A stretch of 9,959 nt of DNA from Candidatus Omnitrophota bacterium (GTDB lineage: Bacteria > Omnitrophota > Gorgyraeia > Tantalellales > Tantalellaceae): positions 1 through 9,959 of the forward strand of contig JAHIZQ010000097.1 of NCBI GenBank assembly GCA_018814505.1. The letters are read 5' to 3'. Position 1 is the first letter of the stretch, and every line of letters starts with the position of its first letter. The position numbers and the translations under genes are program-made. The notes beneath the pieces were generated by a model, which was not told the origin of the DNA, did not search any database, and saw nothing but the letters and a program-made list of their open reading frames with translations. Shown piece after piece: positions 1-5,776 of the stretch.

Positions 1-312
1 ATGAACCTTCATTTCCGGCAACCCTCCAAGAGCTTCAACTATCACATTATTGGTAATTTTTTCCGCTTCTGCCACACTTTTTCCTTTTATTAGCTCTGTA
101 AGCATTGAACTTGAAGCTATTGCCGCCGCACACCCGAAAGTTTTAAATTTCGCGTCAGTTATTATACTTTTACCGTCAACTTTGATATAAAGTTCCATAA
201 TATCGCCGCATTCCGAACTTGTCACTTTTCCTACACCGCTGGGATCCGCAATTTTACCAACATTTCTGGGATTCTTAAAATGATCCATAACTTTGTTCGT
301 ATATTCACTCAT
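1..312 (-). CDS. iscU: IscU/NifU-type Fe-S cluster scaffold, C-terminus cut off by window edge
   Basis: This is the scaffold on which [2Fe-2S] and [4Fe-4S] clusters are built in the cytoplasm from sulfur delivered by the cysteine desulfurase. The 104 residues present begin MSEYTNKVMDHFKNPRNVG, the usual IscU/NifU-N opening. They carry two of the three cluster-binding cysteines, C35 in ECGD (with the conserved D37) and C61 in FGCAAAIASS. The last codon in the window is H104, in GGLPEMKVH, where the family has His followed directly by the third Cys; that Cys must lie just outside. The ATG at 312 has a good ribosome site, AGGTGA, four bases upstream. The gene follows the desulfurase gene after 109 bases. 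Whether it is a plain IscU (about 130 aa) or a longer NifU with extra domains cannot be seen here. Confidence 0.93.
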   Translation of the reverse strand, partial: MSEYTNKVMDHFKNPRNVGKIADPSGVGKVTSSECGDIMELYIKVDGKSIITDAKFKTFGCAAAIASSSMLTELIKGKSVAEAEKITNNVIVEALGGLPEMKVH

Positions 313-421
313 TTCTTCACCTCATACCCTTATTGACTTATGGTATATCCGATACGTCTCTTCCCCCCGACCCTTGAGAATCCTTTCCGGTAACATGCGC
401 AGATTATACCGCACCGATTGG

Positions 422-1579
422 TCAATTAACCGGACTTATGTTTCTCAGTTTTTCAATTATTCTCGGAAGTTTCTCTATAACGCAATCTATATCTTCCCTG
501 GAAGTAAACACCCCTAATGAAAATCTTATTGCCCCCTGGATAAACAATGGCCCCACCTTCATGTTTTTCAACACATAAGACGGATCAGAACTTCCAGAAG
601 TGCAAGCTGACCCCGTAGAAACCGCGATTCCTTCCGCGTCAAGATTTAAAACAATTGCTTCTCCTTCAATATAAGCGAAACTTACATTCAAAGTATTCGG
701 CAGACATTTTTCAGGATCTCCGTTTAGTTTTATATCTTTTATACTACGCTTAATTCCTTCATACAATAATTTTTTCAACGCCCCTATCTTTTCGCGATTT
801 TCATCTAAACGACTGGCAGTCATTTCACAGGCTTTTCCAAACCCAACTATTCCAGGTACATTTTCAGTTCCGGCTCTTAATCCTCGTTCCTGGTACCCTC
901 CGTGAAAATATGGTGTTAACGGAGTCCCTCGTTTCACAAAAAGCGCTCCCACTCCTTTAGGCCCGTTAATTTTATGCGCTGATATTGAAACTAAATCTGC
1001 TCCACTTTTTTTTACATCAAATGGCATTTTACCTATTAACTGCACCGCGTCAGTATGAAACAATATGTTATTTTTTTTCGCGATTATTCCTACTTCCTCT
1101 ATGGGCATAAGAGTCCCAGTTTCATTATTCGCAGACATAACGCTTATAAGAACGGTATCCGCGGCAATACTTTTTTCTAATTCTTCAAGGTTTATGCGCC
1201 CATATTCATCCACATTCAAATAAGTTACTCTAACGCCACTTTCTTCCAAATAACGGCAGGTGTTAAGCACCGCCTTATGTTCTACACATGTTGTAATTAT
1301 ATGTTTGCCTTTATTTGTTGACGTACGCAGAATCTGCTTTATGGCACAATTATCTGATTCGGTCCCGCCGGAAGTAAATACAATTTCATCGGCAAACTCC
1401 GCGCCAATTAACTTTCTTACGCGTTCTCGCGCGGTTTCAAGCCCTTTTTTAGCAGTTCTTCCAAATCCATAAATACTGGACGCGTTGCCATAGGCCTCTT
1501 TAAAAAAAGGAAGCATCTCTTCAACAACTTCCGGATACGGCTTTGTAGTAGCGTTTGTATCGAGATACACCTTTTTCAT
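422..1579 (-). CDS. nifS: Cysteine desulfurase, class I NifS/IscS type
   Basis: This PLP enzyme converts cysteine to alanine and holds the sulfur as a persulfide for Fe-S assembly and tRNA thiolation. The 385-residue protein has the expected length and all key residues: H101 (EHKAV) stacking on PLP, N152 in SANNETG, D177 and Q180 in HTDAVQ, the Schiff-base lysine K203 in SAHKINGPKG, and the persulfide cysteine C326 in STGSACTSG. The SACTSG loop is class I (NifS/IscS), not SufS. I chose the ATG at 1579, whose first base overlaps the stop codon of the Rrf2 gene (TAATG). An ATG 18 bases earlier lies on top of the likely ribosome site GGAGAAG and would add MRRRKL. The overlap implies translational coupling with the regulator. 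NifS and IscS cannot be told apart reliably by eye. Confidence 0.95.
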   Translation of the reverse strand: MKKVYLDTNATTKPYPEVVEEMLPFFKEAYGNASSIYGFGRTAKKGLETARERVRKLIGAEFADEIVFTSGGTESDNCAIKQILRTSTNKGKHIITTCVEHKAVLNTCRYLEESGVRVTYLNVDEYGRINLEELEKSIAADTVLISVMSANNETGTLMPIEEVGIIAKKNNILFHTDAVQLIGKMPFDVKKSGADLVSISAHKINGPKGVGALFVKRGTPLTPYFHGGYQERGLRAGTENVPGIVGFGKACEMTASRLDENREKIGALKKLLYEGIKRSIKDIKLNGDPEKCLPNTLNVSFAYIEGEAIVLNLDAEGIAVSTGSACTSGSSDPSYVLKNMKVGPLFIQGAIRFSLGVFTSREDIDCVIEKLPRIIEKLRNISPVN

Positions 1580-2034
1580 TAGCTTTCTTCTCCGCATTTT
1601 TCTTTAGGATCTATATTTACCGCGCGTTTTGCCAGGTCTTTAAAGGTAAACCCTTTTAATGTTTCTTCTATCTTGACTGCCAATTCCTGCCATACTTCTT
1701 TGGAAACGCAACTTTGCGTCTTTCGGCAGGTTCTTAAGTTACCTTTGCCCCGCACACATTTACCCGGAAAAATATTGTCTTCCAAGATTGCTATTACTTC
1801 GTATACACTAACTTTTTCGGGATCTTTTGCAAAAGCATACCCACCCTTAGGGCCGCGCACGCTTTTGATAATGTCATAATTTTTCAGCTTATTAAATATC
1901 TGCTCCAAATAAAGACTTGAGATGCCTTCTTCTCGAGATATCAAGCTGATCGGTATGGCCCTCTTTCTGCCATACATCACTGCTAAATTAATAAGGGCTC
2001 TTACACCGTAAACAGATTTTGAAGTAAGTTTCAT
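1579..2034 (-). CDS. iscR: Rrf2-family transcription regulator, IscR-like, probable Fe-S sensor
   Basis: A 151-residue winged-helix regulator of the Rrf2 family. It opens MKLTSKSVYGVRALINLA, contains the recognition region ISSLYLEQIFNKLKNYDII and the wing SVRGPKGGYAFAKDPEKVSVYEVI, and then three cysteines, C93, C103 and C109. In IscR three cysteines in this position bind a [2Fe-2S] cluster. The C103-x5-C109 spacing equals the last two IscR ligands, while the C93-x9-C103 spacing is wider than IscR's x5. A fourth Cys, C147, lies near the end. It sits between nfu and nifS, 40 bases after nfu, and its stop overlaps the nifS start. An IscR-type operator in the operon promoter (2488-2512) supports self-repression in the cluster-loaded form. 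The alternative is a CymR-like sulfur regulator, but CymR lacks these cysteines. Family is certain; the exact sensor role is inference. Confidence 0.85.
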   Translation of the reverse strand: MKLTSKSVYGVRALINLAVMYGRKRAIPISLISREEGISSLYLEQIFNKLKNYDIIKSVRGPKGGYAFAKDPEKVSVYEVIAILEDNIFPGKCVRGKGNLRTCRKTQSCVSKEVWQELAVKIEETLKGFTFKDLAKRAVNIDPKEKCGEES

Positions 2035-2074
2035 TGTTTTTTAGCTCTTAATCCCACTCTGCGTCATTTACCAA

Positions 2075-2293
2075 TCAAGCCGTTTCTACTTTTTCAACCC
2101 CAGGAACTTCTTTTTTTATTGTTTGTTCAACCAAAGACTTAAGTGTCATCTGGCTCATTGGACACCCACTGCACGCGCCTTTCAATCTAACTTGCACGAC
2201 ATTACCTTTCAGCGCGATAAATTCAATATCTCCGCCATCACGCTGAAGAAGCGGCCGTACTTTTTCAATAGCTAGTTTTACCCGTTCTTCCAT
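2075..2293 (-). CDS. nfu: Nfu-type (NifU C-terminal domain) Fe-S carrier
   Basis: This small protein (72 aa) is a stand-alone NifU C-terminal/Nfu domain, which carries a [4Fe-4S] cluster at a dimer interface and passes it to target enzymes. It shows the family hallmarks RDGGDIEF (residues 18-25), VRLKGACSGCPMSQMTLK with the CxxC pair C41/C44, and a terminal helix ending in VPGVEKVE. The start is set by a strong AAGGAGG site followed by two consecutive ATGs at 2296 and 2293. The second has the better spacing (5 bases) and is used here; the first would add one Met. The reading frame stays open upstream to a TTG at 2407, but that stretch is a structured leader and lacks a ribosome site. It is first in the nfu-rrf2-nifS-iscU operon. 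Confidence 0.92.
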   Translation of the reverse strand: MEERVKLAIEKVRPLLQRDGGDIEFIALKGNVVQVRLKGACSGCPMSQMTLKSLVEQTIKKEVPGVEKVETA

Positions 2294-2473
2294 CATTACC
2301 TCCTTCAATGAGACTTTGGTTTCGGAGTACGCAAGTGCTCTGAAACCATTTAGTCGAATTAATGTCCGTGGCACTTGAGGGAAATTTGCGTAGCACATTT
2401 TCCTCAAATACAGGTGCCCGGACTTAAATACCCCTAGCCGGCAACCTCAGTAGACGGCTATCAGCAAACACAA
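2294..2473 (-). ncRNA. Structured 5' leader of the Fe-S operon, unknown RNA family
   Basis: The stretch between the predicted start of transcription (about 2473) and the nfu start codon is unusually rich in hairpins on the transcribed strand. First, TAGCCG (2460-2455) pairs with CGGCTA (2440-2435). Second, a long interrupted stem runs from GTCCGGGCAC (2423-2414) to GTGCCACGGAC (2374-2364). It continues inward through TTGAGG/CCTCAA (2407-2402 with 2380-2375), AAAT/ATTT and TGC/GCA, about 23 pairs in all with one 6-base bulge. Third, GGTTTC-A-GAG (2347-2338) pairs with CTC-C-GAAACC (2327-2318). The tip of the second hairpin, TACGCAA, is perfectly complementary to TTGCGTA in the loop of the third. 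No U-tract follows, so any control would act on translation or stability. I do not recognise the family; a mobile palindromic repeat is the main alternative. Confidence 0.45.
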
Positions 2474-2479
2474 GCCAAC

Positions 2480-2508
2480 ATCCTACTATACCTTACTAAA
2501 AAAGTCAA
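2480..2508 (-). promoter_or_regulatory. Sigma70-type promoter of the nfu-rrf2-nifS-iscU operon
   Basis: On the minus strand, TTGACT (2508-2503, five of six to the -35 consensus) is followed after exactly 17 bases by TAGGAT (2485-2480, four of six to the -10 consensus). Transcription would begin near 2473, about 180 bases before the nfu start codon. It overlaps the IscR-like operator, as expected for a regulated promoter. Confidence 0.6.
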
Positions 2509-2512
2509 CTTA
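2488..2512 (-). promoter_or_regulatory. IscR type-1-like operator overlapping the promoter
   Basis: Read on the minus strand from 2512 to 2488, this 25-bp stretch agrees with the published E. coli IscR type-1 consensus at 21 of 25 positions by my hand alignment. The agreement includes GACT at 2506-2503, an all-T centre, AGT at 2497-2495 and GGTAT at 2492-2488. The mismatches are the first two bases, the first central base and the C after AGT. It covers the -35 box and most of the spacer, so a bound protein would block RNA polymerase. The only Rrf2/IscR-like gene in view is in the operon it would control. Confidence 0.6.
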
Positions 2513-2601
2513 TTTGCCCTCCTTAATCGAAAGATATGCTGGATACTAGTTCGAAGCCAGAAAACAGACAAGTCCTTCAAAATAATGTAGTTGCATGATT
2601 T

Positions 2602-2997
2602 TTAAAACAACTTTTTCACAACAATCTCGGAAGAGAAACCTTCTTTAGTTTTAATGTACACGCCTAGAATGAGATAGGTAATAATTGTTGCCATTAAAGC
2701 CGCGAGAAAACTCTTGATCGGTGAATTCGTAAAAAAATATATTACGCAAATTATAGCGGTGAAAATTATTAATGGCAGGCCATACAGCAGAATGTATACT
2801 TTTAACATTCTCGCGGAATTGATTTCTATGTCTACTCTTTCACCTGGCAAAAAATTCTGACATTGCTTTTGGGGCACTTCTATCCGTTTAATTTTCCCCG
2901 CGCTACAACTGCAACATTTTGTACAAGCCTCATGTTTCTCAAATTCTATGGTCAAAATTTTTTTTTCTATTTTTACTATTCTGCCTGTTTGTTTCAT
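2602..2997 (-). CDS. RseC/MucC-family small membrane protein with Cys cluster
   Basis: The 131 residues match the RseC/MucC family, known as a positive regulator of sigma E and as part of the SoxR-reducing (Rsx) system. The cytoplasmic N-terminal part has a beta-like segment (TGRIVKIEKKILTIEFE) and a dense Cys group, C25, C28, C29 and C31, in ACTKCCSCSAGK, with C46 further on. PGERVDIEINSARMLK then leads into two predicted membrane helices at about 66-90 and 94-115, and a short charged tail. The layout matches E. coli RseC but is shorter. The start at 2997 has a GGAAGAAG ribosome site. No Rnf/Rsx genes or anti-sigma factor genes are visible nearby, so the partner is unknown. Being between two sulfur/Fe-S gene groups, a role in redox or Fe-S repair is possible but only inferred. 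Confidence 0.75.
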   Translation of the reverse strand: MKQTGRIVKIEKKILTIEFEKHEACTKCCSCSAGKIKRIEVPQKQCQNFLPGERVDIEINSARMLKVYILLYGLPLIIFTAIICVIYFFTNSPIKSFLAALMATIITYLILGVYIKTKEGFSSEIVVKKLF

Positions 2998-3051
2998 CGT
3001 TCTTCTTCCGTCTCTTAGAGGGTGTATCTTTAGCAGATTGGAATAAACATA

Positions 3052-3089
3052 AATTTCTCCCTTTGAAAAAGGGAGATTAAGAGGGATTT
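3052..3089 (+). repeat. 38-bp palindromic repeat, copy A
   Basis: Copy A of a dispersed intergenic repeat. It contains CTCCCTTT and AAAGGGAG as hairpin arms, then ATTAAGAGGGATTT. Copy B at 5511-5548 on the other strand is identical at 36 of 38 positions. Both copies sit in gaps of the rarA operon region. It resembles short palindromic elements that I know as common in many bacterial genomes, but I cannot name the family. Confidence 0.85.
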
Positions 3090-3121
3090 CTTTTAATCTA
3101 AAAATCCCCCCAGCCCCCTTG
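3070..3121. repeat. Degenerate inverted repeat extending copy A
   Basis: The right part of copy A (AAGGGAG...GAGGGATTT, 3069-3089) faces AAATCCCCCCAGCCCCCTT (3102-3120) in inverted orientation with about 12 bases between. The whole 3052-3121 stretch can therefore form a larger cruciform or RNA hairpin. This looks like an element with degenerate terminal inverted repeats and no coding capacity, as in MITE-like or REP-like sequences. No target-site duplication is evident. Confidence 0.45.
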
Positions 3122-3171
3122 TCTCACTATCCCAATTAGCTAAATGATCACCTTAGATAAAAAAATTTTTA

Positions 3172-4167
3172 TCAAATTCTTAATTTATCGACAGTTGACG
3201 CATCTAACGGACTCGCTTTTATAATTTCCTTGATCTTCTTCCCCTCAAAGACTTCTACCTCTACATTTATTTTGTTTTTACTTTTAGAATGACTGATTAA
3301 AAGCCCCGCGGCGATTTCGATATTTTTCGCGTTTTTTTGTCCGCGCAGTAATACATGCGGTCCGGGACCTGTTTTTAACCGCACCACAACATCCGTTTGT
3401 TTTTCCAGCTTAACAATATTGTCATTATCATTCTGATCTTTACCGACAACTACTTTTGTCTTATCGTCCACACGAAAATGTCTACCATATTTTAACAAAT
3501 TGACATTCTCGCCTTTTAATTCTTTTCTTAAAATAAGGTCTTTAAGCTTTGTTGAAAAAATAGGGTCTGTCAGAAGGCATCCCCCCGAAGGCGCGAAAAA
3601 TTTAGTAAGCTTATATTTTTTTGCCATAGCGAGCTGTCGGCTCCTTCCGCGACCGCTAAGCGCTAATAGCTCGGCTCTATTAACAATACCTTGCTGTTCC
3701 GGAAGAGTCTCTTCTAAAAGTTTAGCTGAAAGAGGTCTAAGAAGAAGCCCCTTTAATAAGGCTTTTTTCTCAACAATATTTAACGCGCCCCTTCTCTGAG
3801 ACATAGGCCGTTCGCCTAAAACCTCGCCTGTAACAATAAACGTAGCGTTTTCCTTTTGCATAAACTTTTTTGCTAATTTCAACATCAATATTTTGCAGTC
3901 TATACACGGATTAAGATTTGCACCGTATCCATAACTCGGTTTTTTTAACACTTTAAGAAACTCTTCTGACATATCAATAAACTTAACCGGCACTTCAGCC
4001 TCGTCAGAAGCTTCTTGAATTTGATGTTTGAATTTTTGTATGTCTTTTGACGCGAACTGCATCAGAAACGCCACACCTTGCACTTTCACACCTTGGTCCT
4101 GGACAACTTTTGCCGCTAATAAACTATCCAGTCCTCCGGAGATTAACGCTATTGCTTTTTTATTCAT
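3172..4167 (-). CDS. PP-loop tRNA thiouridine synthase-like protein with C-terminal NFACT-R domain
   Basis: A 331-residue ATP-pyrophosphatase related to the MnmA/ThiI tRNA sulfur-transfer enzymes. The PP-loop SGGLDS is at 10-15. A CxxC pair, C88/C91 in NPCIDCK, and C197 in PSGGCLLTDP occupy positions like the two catalytic cysteines of MnmA. GEVLGERPMSQRR (114-126) is typical of this subfamily. From about 245 to the end it lacks the MnmA beta-barrel. It has instead an NFACT-R-like RNA-binding domain, with the marker TGPGPHVLL (266-274) and KNIEIAAGLLISHSKSK. It probably adenylates a uridine of tRNA and inserts sulfur from the desulfurase; which position (U8 or U34) cannot be read from sequence. 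Its ATG overlaps the end of rarA by 8 bases, so the two are translationally coupled. Databases often label such proteins ThiI or TrmU; neither is certain. Confidence 0.82.
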   Translation of the reverse strand: MNKKAIALISGGLDSLLAAKVVQDQGVKVQGVAFLMQFASKDIQKFKHQIQEASDEAEVPVKFIDMSEEFLKVLKKPSYGYGANLNPCIDCKILMLKLAKKFMQKENATFIVTGEVLGERPMSQRRGALNIVEKKALLKGLLLRPLSAKLLEETLPEQQGIVNRAELLALSGRGRSRQLAMAKKYKLTKFFAPSGGCLLTDPIFSTKLKDLILRKELKGENVNLLKYGRHFRVDDKTKVVVGKDQNDNDNIVKLEKQTDVVVRLKTGPGPHVLLRGQKNAKNIEIAAGLLISHSKSKNKINVEVEVFEGKKIKEIIKASPLDASTVDKLRI

Positions 4168-5488
4168 CTTCGCCTTTTATTTTTTGTTTTTGCTTAAGCA
4201 TTTCAAGCCGCATTTTTATCTTCTTTTCATATCCGTTTTCTGTTGGATGGTAATACGTCTTTTTTGTTGGCATATATTCCTGTTCCACATAATTGCCTTT
4301 ATAAGAGTGCGCGTATTTGTATCCCTCGCCTCGCCCCAATTTTTTTGCTCCGCTATAACTCGCGTCTTTAAGGTGAGGCGGCACTTCCCGCGTTTTCTCT
4401 TCTTCAACATCTTTTATTGCTCGCTCTAGGGCCTTATACGATGCGTTACTTTTCGGCGCGGACGCCACATAAACCGTTGCCTGCGCCAATGGTATACGCG
4501 CAGACGGAAATCCAACAAAGTCAGCTACTTCCCTCGCGGAATTCGCGAGGATAAGAGCGTGCGGATCAGCGTTCCCGACGTCTTCCGCCGCGCAAATCAC
4601 AAGGCGCCTCGCGATAAAACGCGCGTCTTCACCCGCGGTTATCATTTTTGCCAGCCAATATAGCGCCGCGTCCGGATCTGACCCGCGCATACTTTTAATG
4701 TAAGCGCTTATGGTGTCATAATGCGCGTCACCATCTGAATCATAAATTACAGCTTTTTTCTGTATTGATTCTTCCGCTATTTCTAAAGTTAGATTTACTA
4801 CAGCGCCGGAATCCGGCTCTGTAGTAAGCACCGCTATTTCTAAAGCATTCAAAGCTCTTCTCGCGTCACCGTCTGACATTTTTGCTAAATGTTTTAAGGC
4901 AGATTCTTCGGCATTAATTTTCATATTTCCAAATCCGCGGATTTCATCATTAAGGGCTCTTTTCAAGAGTTCATATATGTCGGTTTCTGTCAGGTGTTTA
5001 AACTCGAAAATTTGGCTTCGCGACAAAAGCGCTGAATTAACCGTAAAAAAAGGATTTTCCGTCGTGGTTCCTATAAGAATAATGTTGCCGTCTTCCATTT
5101 CAGGAAGAAGCACATCCTGTTGGGCTTTGTTGAACCGGTGAATTTCATCTAAAAGCAACATGGTTTTACTTCCGATAAGCGATTTTTGTTTTTTCGCGGA
5201 GTTTATAATCTCGCGCATTTCAGACACATTACTTGAAACCGCGTTTTTCTTAATAAAAGTCGCGCCGGTTTTTCTGGAAATTATCATCGCAAGCGCGGTT
5301 TTCCCAACTCCAGGAGGACCGTAAAATATCACAGACCCTAACCTATCCGCGGATATCATCCGCGACAACAGGCGTCCTTCGCCCACAATATGCCTTTGTC
5401 CGAAAAAATCTTCTAATTTTTCCGGTGCCATGCAAACGGATAACGGCAAGCGAAACCCAATTTTTGTTTTGTTTTCGAATAAATCCAT
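4160..5488 (-). CDS. rarA: Replication-associated recombination protein RarA (MgsA/YrvN), AAA+ ATPase
   Basis: RarA is a clamp-loader-like AAA+ ATPase that works at stalled replication forks with SSB and RecA. The 442-residue protein is of normal length. It shows the N-terminal signature PLSVCMAPEKLEDFFGQRHI, Walker A GPPGVGKT (57-64), Walker B LLLDEIHR (111-118), sensor 1 IGTTTENP (139-146), the arginine-finger region SRSQIF (R157) and sensor 2 GDARRALN (207-214). It ends with the tetramerisation/C-terminal part including SMRGSDPDAALYWLAKM (267-282), RRLVICAAEDVG and the tail PPHLKD...YKYAH. The start at 5488 has AAGGGG seven bases upstream, and the conserved block begins at residue 15, ruling out later starts. 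It is the first gene after the 6S-like RNA and overlaps the thiouridylase-like gene at its 3' end. Confidence 0.96.
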   Translation of the reverse strand: MDLFENKTKIGFRLPLSVCMAPEKLEDFFGQRHIVGEGRLLSRMISADRLGSVIFYGPPGVGKTALAMIISRKTGATFIKKNAVSSNVSEMREIINSAKKQKSLIGSKTMLLLDEIHRFNKAQQDVLLPEMEDGNIILIGTTTENPFFTVNSALLSRSQIFEFKHLTETDIYELLKRALNDEIRGFGNMKINAEESALKHLAKMSDGDARRALNALEIAVLTTEPDSGAVVNLTLEIAEESIQKKAVIYDSDGDAHYDTISAYIKSMRGSDPDAALYWLAKMITAGEDARFIARRLVICAAEDVGNADPHALILANSAREVADFVGFPSARIPLAQATVYVASAPKSNASYKALERAIKDVEEEKTREVPPHLKDASYSGAKKLGRGEGYKYAHSYKGNYVEQEYMPTKKTYYHPTENGYEKKIKMRLEMLKQKQKIKGEDE

Positions 5489-5510
5489 GGATAACCCCTT
5501 GTTCTACAAT

Positions 5511-5548
5511 AAATCCCTCTTAATCTCCCTTTGACAAAGGGAGAAATT
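5511..5548 (-). repeat. 38-bp palindromic repeat, copy B
   Basis: Copy B lies inverted relative to copy A (3052-3089), with 36 of 38 identities. The arms CTCCCTTT and AAAGGGAG close on GTC. It lies between the 6S-like RNA terminator and rarA. On the transcribed strand it contains TTGTCA, a fair -35 box, followed after 18 bases by TTTATT, so it may supply a weak rarA promoter. Confidence 0.85.
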
Positions 5549-5586
5549 GATCTTTTTGAGACCTTATGTTAATTTGTCTCACGTTC

Positions 5587-5614
5587 AAAAACAAGGGCCG
5601 GATTGCTCCGGCCC
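5587..5614 (-). terminator. Intrinsic terminator of the 6S-like RNA
   Basis: On the minus strand a perfect 8-bp stem GGGCCGGA/TCCGGCCC (5614-5595) closes on GCAA and is followed by TTGTTTTTG. This is a strong rho-independent terminator. It separates the small RNA from rarA, although some read-through into rarA is possible. Confidence 0.88.
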
Positions 5615-5770
5615 TATATCCGTTGAGCCGTAAACGGAAAGAAAATTTCCGGCCTGGTCTCCCAGGTGGGTACCCTCTCGATAGTTCCGAAGAAAAACCG
5701 AAGTTAGGTTCCCGAATAATAATTATTGGCCAAAATTTTCGTTCCCATTGTACGCACTCGCCAGAATTAT
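5587..5770 (-). ncRNA. ssrS: Probable 6S RNA (global RNA polymerase regulator)
   Basis: 6S RNA mimics an open promoter and sequesters the housekeeping RNA polymerase. This stretch has its own promoter and terminator and no plausible ORF. It folds into one long rod: TCTG/CGGA, GAG/CTC, CGTA/TACG and GGAA/TTCC, then GAAAATTT (5740-5733) with AAATTTTC (5648-5641), then GGCC/GGCC. Next is a large asymmetric bubble whose 5' side is AATAATTATTATT. Its 3' side holds a small hairpin CCTGG-GAGA-CCAGG (5666-5653), which competes with the GGCC pairing. An apical stem GGGAACC/GGTACCC (5713-5707 with 5674-5668) encloses two UUCG turns. Rod, central bubble, 3'-side hairpin and a position before rarA fit 6S RNA. 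The length without terminator (about 156 nt) is a little short, and no primary-sequence match was tested. Confidence 0.5.
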
Positions 5771-5776
5771 ACGGTT

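Noticed and set aside
403..431. Separate iscU promoter using the perfect TATAAT at 408-403
   Set aside because: The nearby TTGACC is only 11 bases away, and the hexamer at 17 bases (GGTTAA) is not a -35 box. Continuation of the upstream operon explains expression.
1580..1597. NifS start at the ATG at 1597
   Set aside because: It would add MRRRKL, and the likely ribosome site for the internal ATG at 1579 overlaps it. The conserved fold begins at MKKVYLD.
2294..2407. N-terminal extension of Nfu starting at the TTG at 2407
   Set aside because: The extension has no family similarity and no ribosome site, and it overlaps strong RNA hairpins. The AAGGAGG site and double ATG at 2293-2296 fit the known Nfu start.
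2435..2460. SAM-I (S-box) riboswitch suggested by CCGGCAACC on the plus strand
   Set aside because: Only this short core resembles it. The other conserved S-box segments are missing and no plus-strand gene follows.
3156..3173. Terminator after the thiouridylase-like gene (GATAAAAA/TTTTTATC)
   Set aside because: The stem is all A-T apart from one pair and has a 2-base loop, too weak to call. It is probably compositional.
3500..4429. Plus-strand ORFs opposite rarA and the thiouridylase-like gene
   Set aside because: They are antisense shadows without ribosome sites or family similarity, over confidently identified minus-strand genes.
5557..5581. TGAGAC/GTCTCA inverted repeat as terminator or operator
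   Set aside because: A 6-bp stem with a 13-base loop, no T-tract on either side and no clear relation to a promoter; likely chance.
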